Part shown: positions 34,804-44,875 of the stretch, one piece after another
How positions within the stretch are numbered: position 1 is the first letter of the stretch
Layout of the letters: every line of letters starts with the position of its first letter
Assembly: GCA_008638375.1 (NCBI GenBank)
Contig: CM018050.1
Location: 27,510,220-27,574,219 of the forward strand
Direction: 5' to 3'
Source of the DNA: Nyssa sinensis
Taxonomy: Eukaryota > Streptophyta > Magnoliopsida > Cornales > Nyssaceae
Length of the DNA: 64,000 nt
Notes under the pieces: generated by a model
What the model saw: only the letters and a program-made list of their open reading frames with translations
Database searches by the model: none
What the model was told of the DNA's origin: nothing
Position numbers and translations under genes: made by a program

Positions 34804-34822
34804 GTTACTCCCCCCCCAAGCC
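34804..34822 (-). promoter_or_regulatory. Tat2 polypurine tract
   Basis: On - reads CTTGGGGGGGGAGTAAC immediately before the 3' LTR; it primes plus-strand synthesis. Confidence 0.75.
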
Positions 34823-35011
34823 TTAGTTTGAGCTCGGGTCATAACTAAGGTTTTATGAGCGTCCGAAAAGCCATGCGTTCTGTCGTCTCGTTTCTCGAGA
34901 CGTCCGTTGGTACATCATTTATTGCGCAGCCGGTCCTTGGGTTTCTCACGTCATTATTGTTGCGATACTGTCGCGACGGTTCGCCTGGGCAGCAATTACT
35001 CTCTGGATGCG

Positions 35012-35020
35012 TATAAAAGG
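35012..35020 (+). promoter_or_regulatory. TATA box of the Tat2 convergent ORF
   Basis: TATAAAAGG lies about 200 bp inside the element from the 3' LTR and 204 bp before the ATG at 35216. It points to a promoter inside the element that drives the + strand ORF against gag-pol. Confidence 0.65.
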
Positions 35021-35215
35021 GGGAAAGAGCCTTGTACGATTCTTTTTACCATTTTCTACTCTGCGAAGTGAGATATACATCTGACATTGTCGAACCAGCA
35101 AGCTACCTTGTGAAGAATCCCATCCATCCGAAGTCTCTTACTTTGATTCAGGTTCGGTTTTAGTATTTTTGTTCATCTTTTCACTTTCTCTTCCTCTCCT
35201 TTCGGTTATTTTGAA

Positions 35216-37206
35216 ATGTCGACTTCTTCGGCATCGTCTGATGTTAGTAATGGGTCGAGGAGCCTCCCGGAGGCTCCTTCCTCGTCACAAACCCTAATTA
35301 GGGGTAGCAATTCTTCGGGGACTGAATCGGAGGAGACCCACTCTAGTCCCTCAGTTAGAATCGTTGATGCCTTCTCGGAGTCTAGGGATAGAGAGGGTGA
35401 AGTCTCAGGTCGGTCTTCTCAAACAGAGAGTACTGTGGCACCCTCCTGGTTAGAGGCTATTAGGGAGAAGTATGAGATTCCTCCAAATGTCACCCTTAGG
35501 GCTCCCGATGACTTCGACTACCCTTGGGAAGTTCAGGATGGGGAAATTTGTGTTTACACCGCTTGGTTCGAGATGGGGTTACGCCTTCCTTTCCCTAGAC
35601 TGCTTAGGGATTTTTTCTGTTGGTTCAACCTCTGCCCGGCCCATCTTCTCTTAAACAGTTGGAGGCATCTGTTAGGGTTTATGGCCTTAGGTCGCCTGAA
35701 TGGTGTTGAGGTCTCTTTAGACTTGATCCGTAGTAAAATGGATCTTAAATATAGGAAGGCGGAGGGCCTCTACTATATGTCGTTTGACAAGGGCTTCCGT
35801 CCTTTGACTTTCGTGCCGTCCTCCAACAAATTTTGGAAGGATCAGTTCTTTTTTGTTGGTGGAGAATGGGAGGTGACCGACCCTGAGGACCAGTTCTCCA
35901 CGTTCCCCCGGAGCACGGGGTTCATGGGTGAGACACCCTTTTCTTTCGTAATTTTGCTTTGTGCTTGTTCTTGTGTATCTGACTAACCTTTGTTCAAAAC
36001 TCTTTTATGTTGCCAAGAGCGTCAAGAAGAGGCCTCACTTCACCCCTGTTTTGAAAGACCAACACAAGAGGCTCCTCCAGACTCCAAACAGGGATTACCG
36101 AGCCATTCTTCATTCAGGCCCTACAATGCCTCCCAAGGATAAGGGTGTTGTTGATGATGTCCTCAAATCTCTTGCTGGCAAATAGGGGTCGTCAAAGAAG
36201 AAGAGGGTGGCGAGTCAGCCTCCTCCCTCCGCGTCTTCTTCGAAGAAGACGAGGACGAATGACCCGTCTTCTTCGGCGCCTCCCAAGAAGGGGGCTGTCT
36301 CTTCTGCTTCTCCCTCATCCAGGCCTCCTCTGAGGGGAGTTGCGATCAGGGAACCCTCTTCTGCTCCCCAAAAGGGGGTGATGATTAGGGAACCTTCTTC
36401 TGCCCCTCAGAGGGGTACGGCGGTATTTCGGCCTGTCTCCCCTTCGGCCCAAAAATCTCAACAGAGGGGTAAGGCAAAAGTGGGTACCGAAATGCCTGAT
36501 GGATATAAGGCCGTCCATCAGGCTATCGAAGATTTTTGGGTTGAGGCCCCTCGGACTGACATCCCTTCCTGCAGCACTAGGAAGGGTACTGAGAAGACTA
36601 TGGCTGGTGCCATGAGGGCCCATTTGAAGGTAACGACCGATCTTCCTTCCTTTGGTGTTTTTCTTTCTTTTTCTCTTTACTGATATGCTTCTTGTTTTGT
36701 TTTTGCAGACTCTGCATAGCTTGGCCGCTCTGATGGAGGCCACGGTGGATCTCCAGGCCTTGGAGAGGCTGGAGGAAGAGATTGATGATGTCCGGCTACA
36801 GCTCGGCATGGCTTAGTCCTAAGCCACCTTGGCCGAGGACGAGCTCAAGGAGGCGAGGAATTGCCTCTCAATTATGGAGTCCGAAAGGGATTCCATTAAA
36901 CTTGAGAGGGATTCTTTGCAATCTGAACGGGACTCCCTTCGTCAGGATCTGACCAAGATGAAAGAGGAGAATAGTGCCCTTCAGGACTCCATTGCTCAGA
37001 AGGTTGAGGAGGCTAAGGTTGAGACCGAGGCCAGGCTGAAGACCGAGCTGGAGAAGATGGGAGATACTATTGCGCAGCTCGGTTACGACAACTTCAAGTC
37101 CAAGCTTCTCGCCAAGTACCCGGATATTGATCTGTCGGGGATTGACGATGATGATGAGGACGAAGATGGTGATCAGGACGACGGATCTGTAGGCCCTCTA
37201 GTTTAG
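35216..37206 (+). pseudogene. Tat2 convergent ORF, 'putative gypsy type transposon' protein (PF04195-like)
   Basis: Exon 1 (35216-about 35927) has a Ser-rich N-terminus, then TLRAPDDFDYPWEV, ICVYTAWFEMGLRLPFPRLLRDFFCWFNLCPAHLLLNSWRHLLGF and FFFVGGEWE, the pattern of the PF04195 family. A likely intron, GTGAG...CCAAG at 35928-36017, precedes a VKKRPHFTP segment. Joining those exact sites does not keep the frame, so the sites or the sequence are off. The middle part is basic and Ser/Pro-rich with repeats of IREPSSAPQ. A second intron at 36630-36708 (GTAACG...TTTTGCAG) is in phase. The end is a coiled coil (ERDSIKLERDSLQSERDSL) and an acidic tail. Stops: TAG 36183, TAG 36814, TAA 36820. Function unknown. 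Confidence 0.7.
36630..36708 (+). other. intron in the Tat2 convergent ORF
   Basis: 79 bp, GT...T-rich...TTTTTGCAG. Exons on both sides are in phase 0 (HLK before, TLHSL after). Confidence 0.65.
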
Positions 37207-37770
37207 GGAGACTTTTTGTTAATCCTGTCTCATCATGTTTGTAACCGAGTTTGCATTATCAATGAAAATGTCTTCTCTTCAGTTTCTGTCTCTATCTTTC
37301 TTTGGTTGTTTGGCATTCTTTGAGTTCTGCTCTAAAAAATGTATCAATGCTTTGTTGTGTGTAACCGAACTTCGGTCTTAGATGTTTGTAGTATGACACA
37401 AGTAAACCTGCTCGGTTTACGAAGTACTGTTTTTACCGACCATGGGTTGTCTCCAAAACTATCTTATGGTAATCCTGAAGTAATGTGTAGTAATAACAGA
37501 CTTGTGCCGAACTCTTGATATTGGAGAGGTTTTTGAATCATGGACTTTCTTTAAGAGAGATAACTTGAATAATAATCGATCAATCTGATCACTAATCAAC
37601 AATTGTAAAAACTAGTATAAGGCAGTTATTTTGACCTCTTAGAACAAAGACCGAGCTTGATTGCCGAATATGGTTGGTATGACTGAGCACTTTAAAGATT
37701 ATTCTTGCCTGTTTATAACTTCTGACACAGTGCCTTTGTGCGCTTGTACTGAAACATCAGCTTCATCTAC
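37207..37770. other. spacer between the two convergent gene sets
   Basis: No ORF. Likely 3' UTR of the + ORF: TGTTTGTAAC and CATTATCAATGAAAATG occur at 37239-37272. On - it is the 3' untranslated stretch of gag-pol. Confidence 0.5.
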
Positions 37771-38410
37771 CAAGATGGACCAGACTTGTCGTCTGTACAT
37801 TGAGATAGACCAGACCTGAGTCTGTGCATTTGAGATGTACCAGACCTTAGCCTGTACATTTGAGATGGACCAGACCTTAGCCTGTACATTTGAGATGGAC
37901 CAGAACTGAAGTCTGTACATTGAGATGGACCAGACCTGAAGTCTGTACATTTGAGATGGACCAGAACTGAAGTCTGTACATTGAGATGGACCAGACCTGA
38001 GTCTGTGCATTTGAGATGTACGAGACCTTAGCCTGTACATTTGAGATGGACCAGACCTTAGCCTGTACATTTGAGATAGACCAGAACTGAAGTCTGTACA
38101 TTGAGATGGACCAGACCTGAGTCTGTGCATTTGAGATGGACCAGACCTGAGTCTGTGCATTTGAGATGGACCAGAACTGAAGTCTGTACATTTGAGATGG
38201 ACCAGAACTGAAGTCTGTACATTGAGATGGACCAGACTTGAGTCTGTGCATTTGAGATGGACCAGACCTGAGTCTGTGCATTTGAGATGGACCAGAACTG
38301 AAGTCTGTACATTTGAGATGGACCAGAACTGAAGTCTGTACATTGAGATGGACCAGACCTGAGTCTGTGCATTTGAGATGGACCAGACCTGAGTCTGTGC
38401 ATTTGAGATG
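37771..38410. repeat. 30/31-bp minisatellite, about 21 copies, in Tat2
   Basis: Units alternate between a 30-bp form (GAGATGGACCAGACCTGAGT...) and a 30/31-bp form (GAGATGGACCAGAACTGAAG...). The first holds a perfect small hairpin CAGAC-CTGA-GTCTG. The array lies just after the integrase stop, in the 3' untranslated part. The long ORFs it produces on - are an artefact of the period. Confidence 0.95.
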
Positions 38411-38445
38411 TTTCACGAAAGATGTTGAAATAAAAAGAAAGTACT

Positions 38446-39663
38446 TTATTGATAATATTTTCGTAAATGTTCCATGTTCCAAGGCCTGGGAACAGGTTTC
38501 CCATCCATGCTTTCCAACCAATAAGTGGTCGGTCTAACTGTCTTGGTAATTCTGTAGGGGCCTTCCCAGTTCGGTGATAACTTCCCCATGGTGGGGTCCT
38601 TGGTGTTCTGGAAAACCCTTCTTAGGACGAGGTCCCCAACTTGGAAACTGGTAGGTTTGAGGCCAATTTTTGAGCGGTTAACCATCCTGCGCTGATATGC
38701 TTCCATTCTGATTACGGCCTGCTCTCTCCTTTCCTCGAGCAAATCCAAATTTTCTGCTAGTTGTTGGTCATTGGTCTCTTCGTTGAAAGCCTCAGTCCTT
38801 AGGGTCGGTATGCCGACCTCAACAGGGATTATTGCCTCAGTTCCGTAGGCGAGGGAGAAGGGAGTTTCCGATGTTGGAGTTCTCCTGGTTGTCCGGTAGG
38901 CCCAGAGTGCCCCAGGGAGTTCCTCGACCCATCTCCCTTTAGCTTCCTCTAATCTTTTCTTGAGAGCGTCCAGGATAGTTCGGTTGGTGACCTCGGCCTG
39001 CCCGTTTGCCTAAGGATGACCAGGGGAGGAAAAGTGCTATTTGATGTTTAGGTCTTGGCAGAATTTCTTGAATATTTTCCCAGTGAACTGTGTGCCATTA
39101 TCTGAGATGATCACATGAGGTATGCCGAACCTGTAGACTATATTTTTCCAAGTAAAACTCTGTATCTCTTTTTCAGTGATGCGAGTCAGTGGCTCTGCTT
39201 CGACCCATTTTGAGAAGTAGTCAATGGCCACCAGTAGGTATCTCCTGTTCGGTTTGGCTTTAGGCAACGGTCCTATGATGTCCATTCCCCACTGTGCAAA
39301 GGGCCATGGGCTAGTAATGGGGATGAGCTCATGTTGTGGCTGATGCTGATAAGGGGCGAACCTCTGGCATCTGTCACACTTTCGAGTATATTCCTTTGCT
39401 TCCTTCAGCATTCCAGGCCAGTAATAGCCTTGAGTTAGGGCTCGGTGGGCTATGGTTCTCCCTCCGTTATGATTTCCACAAATTCCTTCGTGGATTTCTG
39501 CCAAGACGTACTGAGACTCTTCAGGTGCTAGGCATCTTAACAATGGCTGATTGTAAGATCTTCGGTAGAGCTTTCCGTTAAGGACAAGATACCGAGCTGC
39601 TCGGATGCGGATTCTTTTTGCCTTATTTCTGTCTTCTGGGAGGAGTCCTTCTTCCAGGTACTA
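38446..39663 (-). pseudogene. Tat2 integrase
   Basis: One frame runs from 39660 to the stop at 38446. It has the HHCC zinc finger (IHEGICGNHNGG...YYWPG...CDRCQRF), then catalytic Asp 1 in WGMDIIGPLP, Asp 2 in IISDNGTQF and Glu in GQAEVTNRT, all three kept. The GPY-type end reads KLSPNWEGPYRI and MEHLRKYY. Three TAG stops break it: 39661-39663 before the domain, 39037-39039 (after DLNIK), and 39010-39012 (inside the HP-stop-ANGQAE helix). Apart from these the domain looks well preserved. Confidence 0.9.
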
Positions 39664-40380
39664 GAGTATAGGAGTCATCCAGTTCTGAGGCTGTTCTGTG
39701 ACTTGGGCGACCTGGATTTCCTCGGTGCTAGGCCTCGGCTGGTGAGAGAATTTTATCATCGATTCCACCCCCGTTTTCATGTGAGATGCCATGTTTGCTA
39801 AGGCATCGGCTCTGCCGTTCTGTCCTCTTTCTATTTTTTGGATTGAGAATGCTCGGAAGGAATGTTTCAGCAAGTTGACTAGCTCCGAATATCGAAGCAT
39901 TCTTTCATCCTTGACGGCATATTCTCCTTGAACTTGGCTAACCACCAGTTGGGAGTCAGAAAATACCTCGAGGTTCTGTACCTCGCACTCCTGAGCTAGC
40001 TTCATCCCTAAGATAAGGGCCTCATATTCTGCTTCGTTGTTGGAGGCTCTGAACCCCAAGCTAATTGCCCTTTCGGTCGTAAGTCCATCAGGAGAGTGTA
40101 GTACTAGCCCTGCTCCGGCACCTCGGTCAGTCGATGATCCATCAGTATACAACTTCCAAGTTCCCACATCGTCTGAGACTTGAGCTTTGCCTAGTAGTGC
40201 GAGAGTGAATTCTGCGACGAAGTCTGCCAAGGCTTGCCCTTTAATTGAGACTCGTGGAATGTAGGACAAATCGAACTCCCCCAGTTCCACTGACCACTTG
40301 ACCAACCGTCCTGATACTTCTGGTTTTCTCAGGACTGTTTTCAGTGGGTAGGTAGTCGGAATTTCTATGGGATGTGCTTA
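39661..40380 (-). pseudogene. Tat2 second RNase H (archaeal-type, aRNH)
   Basis: WKLYTDGSS, then NNEAEYEALILGM, SDSQLVVSQV and ADALANMASH give the Asp-Glu-Asp-Asp set of a plant-acquired RNase H1-like domain. It lies after the gypsy RNase H; this dual arrangement defines the Tat lineage. The frame is the same as RT and integrase. It is bounded by TAA 40378-40380 and TAG 39661-39663. All four acidic positions look intact. Confidence 0.85.
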
Positions 40381-41532
40381 GAAGTAAGGTCTCAGCTTCC
40401 GTGCAGATACTATGAGTGCAAGGGCTAGCTTCTCAATTTCGGGGTACCTCTTTTCCATATCCAATAATGCCTTGCTGACATAGAAGACGGGCCTCTGCAC
40501 GCTCCTGTCTTGCCTGACCAGTACCGAACTGACAGCGTTCTCAGAGACTGCAAGATAGAGAAGCAGCCTTTCTCCTTGGATCGGTTTTGATAAGAGCTCG
40601 GGCGAAGCCAAGTACCTTTTGAGTTCCTGAAAGGATTTTTCACACTCGTCAGTCCATTGTAAAGATTTGTTACCTTTTAGAGCCTTGAAGAATGGTAGAC
40701 ACCGATCCGTGGATTTTGAAATAAATCTGCTAAGAGCTGCTATCCTGCCGTTCAGAGCTTGAATGTCTTTCCGGGTCTTTGGGGATTTCAGTCCGATCAG
40801 AGCCCCGATCTGCGTCGGGTCTGCTTCTATACCTCTTTGAGAGACTATGTACCCAAGGAATTTCCCTTTTGTTACACCAAAGGTGCACTTTGAGGGATTG
40901 AGCTTCATCTTATATTGTTTGAGAATATCAAAGGTTTGCGCTAGGTGCTGGAGATGACTGCTCTTCCTTGGGCTCTTGACCAGCATATTGTCGATGTAAA
41001 CTTCCATAGTGCTGCCGATCAAGGAGCTGAACATCTTATTAACAAGACGTTGGTAGGTAGCTCCAGCATTCTTCAGTCCGAACGGCATCACTCTATAGCA
41101 ATAGAGACCTCGTTCGGTGATGAATGAAGTCTTCTCTTGGTCGGGAGGATGCATCTGTATCTGATTGTACCCAGAATAAGCGTCCATGAAGCTCATGAGC
41201 TCGTGCCCTGCAGTTGCATCGACTAACTGATCTATTCGTGGAAGAGGGAAGCTATCCTTCGGGCATGCTTTGTTGAGATCTGTGTAGTCAACACAGACTC
41301 TCCATTTACCATTCTTCTTTTTGACCAGAACAGTGTTGGCCAACCAATCAGGATAAAATACCTCTCGTATCATGTTGGCGTCGAGCAACCTCTGAACTTC
41401 ATCGTTGATGACCTGATGCCGTTCTGGAGCGAGTGGCCTTCTCTTTTGTCTCACTGGTGGATGATCCGGATCCACCATTAGTCTGTGTGTAATCAGGTCG
41501 GGATCTATCCCTTCCATGTCCCTTGTCTCCTA
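40378..41532 (-). pseudogene. Tat2 reverse transcriptase and gypsy RNase H (YxDD changed to YIDN)
   Basis: 379 open codons from 41517. Motifs in order: NTVLVKKKNGKWRVCVDY, LNKACPKDSFPLP, FMDAYSGYNQI (first Asp kept), RVMPFGLKNAGATYQRL, EVYIDNMLVKS, CTFGVTKGKFLGYIVS, and the RNase H stretch ERLLLYLAVSE...RPVFYVSKAL...EIEKLALALIVSARKLRPYF. The catalytic box should be YxDD but the second Asp is Asn (codon AAT, + positions 40987-40989). That should abolish polymerisation. TAG at 41530-41532 (where Trp is expected) and TAA at 40378-40380 (where Gln is expected) bound it. Confidence 0.9.
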
Positions 41533-41787
41533 GGCGAATACGGAGATGTTTTTCTTCAAAAACTTGACCAGCTCATCCTGCTCGGCATATGTCAGGTCGG
41601 GACCTATCTGCAGGTAACGTCCTTGATTCTCTGAGCTGACCAGGACTTTAATAGGCTCCCCTATAGGCTTGGCTCTGCTATCCCTTCCTCTGGGGCTTAA
41701 TGGTTCGTCAATCTTGGAGGGACAGTCTTCTGCCTCGTGACAGCAAGGGTAGATTGCATCCTTGCACTCACGGGCGTGCAGTAATTG

Positions 41788-42864
41788 CTATTTGGGGGCC
41801 TTAGCTTTGAGTGCGAGGGCATGGCATTCTCGGGAGGTCGGTTGGCATCCTCTGATGGAGTAGACTGTCTGATTGTGAAAGTATTTCAAGCATTGGTGAA
41901 GAGTTGAGGTGACTGCTCCCATCTCATGTAGCCAGGGCCTCCCAATTATGACGTTGTAGGGAGATTTGGCTTTTATGACCATGTACTCAGCTACCGTGAT
42001 CTTCTGTCCGTCCCCTTCACCCGCAGTTGTGGCCAGATCGACCCTTCCTAGTGGAGTGTTAGTGTTTCCATCGAAGCCCGTCATGATTATGCTTGTGGGC
42101 TTAATGTCATTGGGGTCGAGTTTCATATGCTTGAAAGGGTCGTAGAATAGTACATTGGTTGAGCACCCAGTGTCAACGAGGACTCTTCGGATTTCGAAGT
42201 TGGCGATCTTAAGGGAGATAACCAGGGCGTCGCTGTGAGGACAATGAACTCCTATAAGGTCATGATCCGTAAATTGGATTTCTGGTACGGGCTTTAACCT
42301 TTTCTCCAAGTTAGCGACCTGCATGACGTTGGGAGCAGACCTGGCCTCCCGAGCATATCGTTTCCTTGACCTGTTAGAGGTGCCTGTTGTAGGGGAATCT
42401 GCGTGTAGAACGAAGATCACCTGATTGTTCTGTCGTGGGGGCTCGTTCCTGCCCTCTTTCTGTTCTTGCCTCTGGTCAGCCTTTCTCTGCTGGGTTCGTT
42501 CGTCACGGGGGTTCTGTCCTCCGTCCTGCTTGACGAACTCTTGCAGCCGTCCTCTCCTTATTAGCTGCTCAATCTCATGCTTGAGAGCTTTGTAGGTATT
42601 GGTCGTGTGCCCTCGGTCCTTGTGAAAATCATAATATTTGGTTTGATCTCGATAGCTGGGGTCTCCTTTCAAAGGCTCCGGCCATCTCAGATTTTCTCGA
42701 GATCTTACCTGCTTCAGTATGTTGTACGGAGAGGTGTTCAGAGGAGTAAAGTGGTTGAATTCCCTCAGCCCGGAATTGTAGGAGGTTCTGGGGGTCCCCC
42801 TTTTTTCTGGGCTCTTGACTCTTTTCCTAGCTGAGCTGGTGTCCTTCTTTTGGTCATCCTTCCT
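41788..42864 (-). pseudogene. Tat2 gag end and aspartic protease
   Basis: Open from below the TAA at 42865-42867 to the TAG at 41788-41790. The zinc-knuckle-like stretch reads YYDFHKDRGHTTNTYKALKHEIEQLI, with both Cys positions of the usual CxFHxxxGH...C pattern as Tyr. The protease follows: VLVDTGCSTNVLFYDPF (DTG active site kept), GFDGNTNTPLG and NVIIGRPWLHEMGAVTSTLHQCLKY. It would cut the polyprotein. 41787-41533 links it to RT in the same frame. Confidence 0.85.
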
Positions 42865-43509
42865 TTAACTATCTTTCTTCTGATCGTCTTTCTGAGCTTG
42901 CTCTTTGACCTTTCTAGAGGTGTCCCTGGCCTCTTCCAGGTTGATGTACTTCCTTGCACGGTCCATGAGTGCCGCCATATCCGCAGGGGGATTTTTGGTC
43001 AGGGAGTCTCTAAAGCCTCTTTGAGCAAGTCCAGCGGCTAGAGCAGCTACTAGGAATCCGGGGCTGTAGTCTGTTACCTCGGTGAGCTCGGCGTTGAAAC
43101 GCGCTATATACCCCCTGAGCGATTCTTCCCTTGTTTGCTTTATGTTCAGAAGGAATTCCGGACCCTTTCTTAGCCTCCTGCTAGTCATGAATCTATCCAA
43201 GAACCTTCTGCCGAGCTCATAAAAGCTAGATACTGAGTTCGGCGGGAGGTGGTGGAACCACTTCAGGGCGGTACCATTGAGGCTGGTCACGAACGTTCTG
43301 CATAAGAAAGCATCAGAAGTACCGTGCAAAGCCATGGTGTGCTGGTAGTGAGAGAGGTGGTCCCCCGGGTCCCCAGTCCCATCATAAGGGGTGAATTTAG
43401 GGACGATAAATTTCTTAGGTCTTTCCTCGGCCATGATAGCATTGGTGAACGGGGGTGGCCGACCTCCCGAGTAATCTGGCCAGCTCGTCCTGTTCTGGAT
43501 ACTGGGCAC
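42865..43509 (-). pseudogene. Tat2 gag (Retrotrans_gag domain)
   Basis: 214 codons. PKFTPYDGTGDPGDHLSHYQHTM, then ALKWFHHLPPNSVSSFYELGRRFLDRFM, then EESLRGYIARFNAEL and ALAAGL match the capsid-type Retrotrans_gag domain of Tat elements. It shares a frame with protease, RT and integrase, with a TAA at 42865-42867 after KKDS. A frameshift near 43508 separates it from the N-terminal piece. Confidence 0.85.
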
Positions 43510-44092
43510 CTCTTATGATGGCAGTACGGTCTATTGATTCAGCAACTTCTTTGGCTCTTACTGACCCCCTTGGTAGGACGGGCTGCTGTGAGGCAGGTCT
43601 CATGACCTTAGGGCCTATATGGGTAGGCTAATCTTGGCCCACTACTGGGGGGTTGTTTTGATTCTCTGGCACTGGTGGTACAGGAACCACTCGAGGAGGT
43701 GACCCTTGTGGAATGTAGTTTACTCCCGAGGCCCCGGGGATGGGGAGTCGGGTAGTACTTCGATAATGGACCTCCGGGACAAAGGCGGGAACCCCTCGAC
43801 CGGCTGCCGTCGACGGCTGGGGGTCTACATGAATACCGGCAGCCGTAGGAGGCTGCTCCTGTTGAGTGTTTGTGACAACGGGTGGATTTTGAGGATTGGT
43901 TTCATGATTCTGGGTGAACATTGCCAGGGTTCTGGACATAGTCAAGAGCTGTTCCCGTAGCAACTGGTTCTGTCGCCTAGTTTCGATCAGTTCTTGCTGT
44001 ACAGGATTATTCACTCGCCCTCTTCCTCGTCCGGCAGTTGGTTGAGGATGAGGGTTTTGAGTGTTCTTCCTGGGTCGCAAGTTGGGAGCCAT
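43415..44092 (-). pseudogene. Tat2 gag N-terminal piece
   Basis: Starts MAPNLRPRKN at 44092, about 55 bases after the primer-binding site, which fits the start of gag. It is Pro/Gln-rich with a short coiled-coil-like stretch (QELIETRRQNQLLREQLLTM). TAG at 43628-43630 interrupts it. The frame then continues to about 43508, where the reading changes to the frame of the next piece. Confidence 0.75.
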
Positions 44093-44146
44093 GATCCCTT
44101 TGATAAACGGAAGATGAGCTTAGATTGAGTAGAGCACTTGGTGATT

Positions 44147-44168
44147 GTCGTTCCCACAGACGGCGCCA
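44147..44168 (-). promoter_or_regulatory. Tat2 primer-binding site
   Basis: On -, three bases after the 5' LTR, TGGCGCCGTCTGTGGGAACG. A tRNA 3' end pairs here to start minus-strand synthesis; TGGCGCC-type sites are usual in Tat elements. Confidence 0.8.
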
Positions 44169-44171
44169 AAC

Positions 44172-44875
44172 TGATGCTGCACTTTTTGGCCCACGTGAGA
44201 TCCAAGCTCGGCTCCCTACGAAACACTCGAAACAGAAGATCAGAGGACCACCGGGTTGGCTCCGGCGGTAGCCGCTCCGATGCTTAAGTCAATAAAACTG
44301 AATTGAAAGACTTGTAATGAAAGCCAAAATAATGAGCATGAAAATAAAGCGTACCTTAAAGGTTGATTTTATAGGTGGTTGTTCTCCCAAGTTGATTAGA
44401 ATTTGGAACCATGAATATAGGGATTAGATCTTCGGAGATATAAGTTACCTTGTTGAATATGGAAACTCAAAGTGGCAGTTCCCTTGTTGGAAACAACTTC
44501 CTTATTCCTTGCTCGGAGCTTGTTGAGGCGGTGATAAGATCTGATTATTGACTTACTGTACTGCAAGTTTGCATCGGTATATATTTAGCTTTGTAGGAGA
44601 GCTACCTTGCTTTGATACTGTGAGTTCAGTTCATTTGGGCTACGCCTTTGATTAACCGAGAATGAGTTATACGACCGAGCATGAACTGAATGACCGAACA
44701 TAAGTCATGTGGCCGATCATGAACTGATTGACCGAACATAAGTCATGTGGCCGATCATGAACTGATTGACCGAGCCCAGGTCGTATGACCGAGCATAATC
44801 TGAATGACCGAGCCTGAGTCGATCCGTACTTACACGTGTCATGCAGTGGTTGATGTGTCACATAGTGGTATATCA
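44172..44875 (-). repeat. 5' LTR of Tat2
   Basis: 704 bp, TGATGCTGCACTTTTTGG to GTGGTATATCA, followed by the TCCAT duplication. Differences from the 3' LTR include C/T at the 13th base and G/A near the end (GTGTCRTGCAG). Confidence 0.95.

Larger units (their letters stand above)
34100..44875 (-). mobile_element. Tat2: full-length Tat-lineage Ty3/gypsy element
   Basis: Two 704-bp LTRs (34100-34803, 44172-44875), primer-binding site, polypurine tract, gag-protease-RT-RNase H-second RNase H-integrase on -, and a convergent ORF on +. A perfect target duplication TCCAT flanks it (34095-34099, 44876-44880). Length is 10776 bp. By eye the LTRs differ at about a dozen positions, almost all transitions, which suggests a recent insertion. 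The polyprotein frame has one frameshift and eight stops, so the element is complete in structure but not in coding. Confidence 0.95.

Noticed and set aside
35961..36809. Long - strand ORF 36809-36315 opposite the Tat2 convergent ORF
   Set aside because: Shadow frame of the Ser/Pro-rich + strand coding region; Arg-rich composition and no domain.
37699..38521. Overlapping 148-214 codon ORFs on - rich in CTDFSSGPSQM-type repeats
   Set aside because: They follow the period of the 30/31-bp minisatellite and switch frames with it. No start context and no family.
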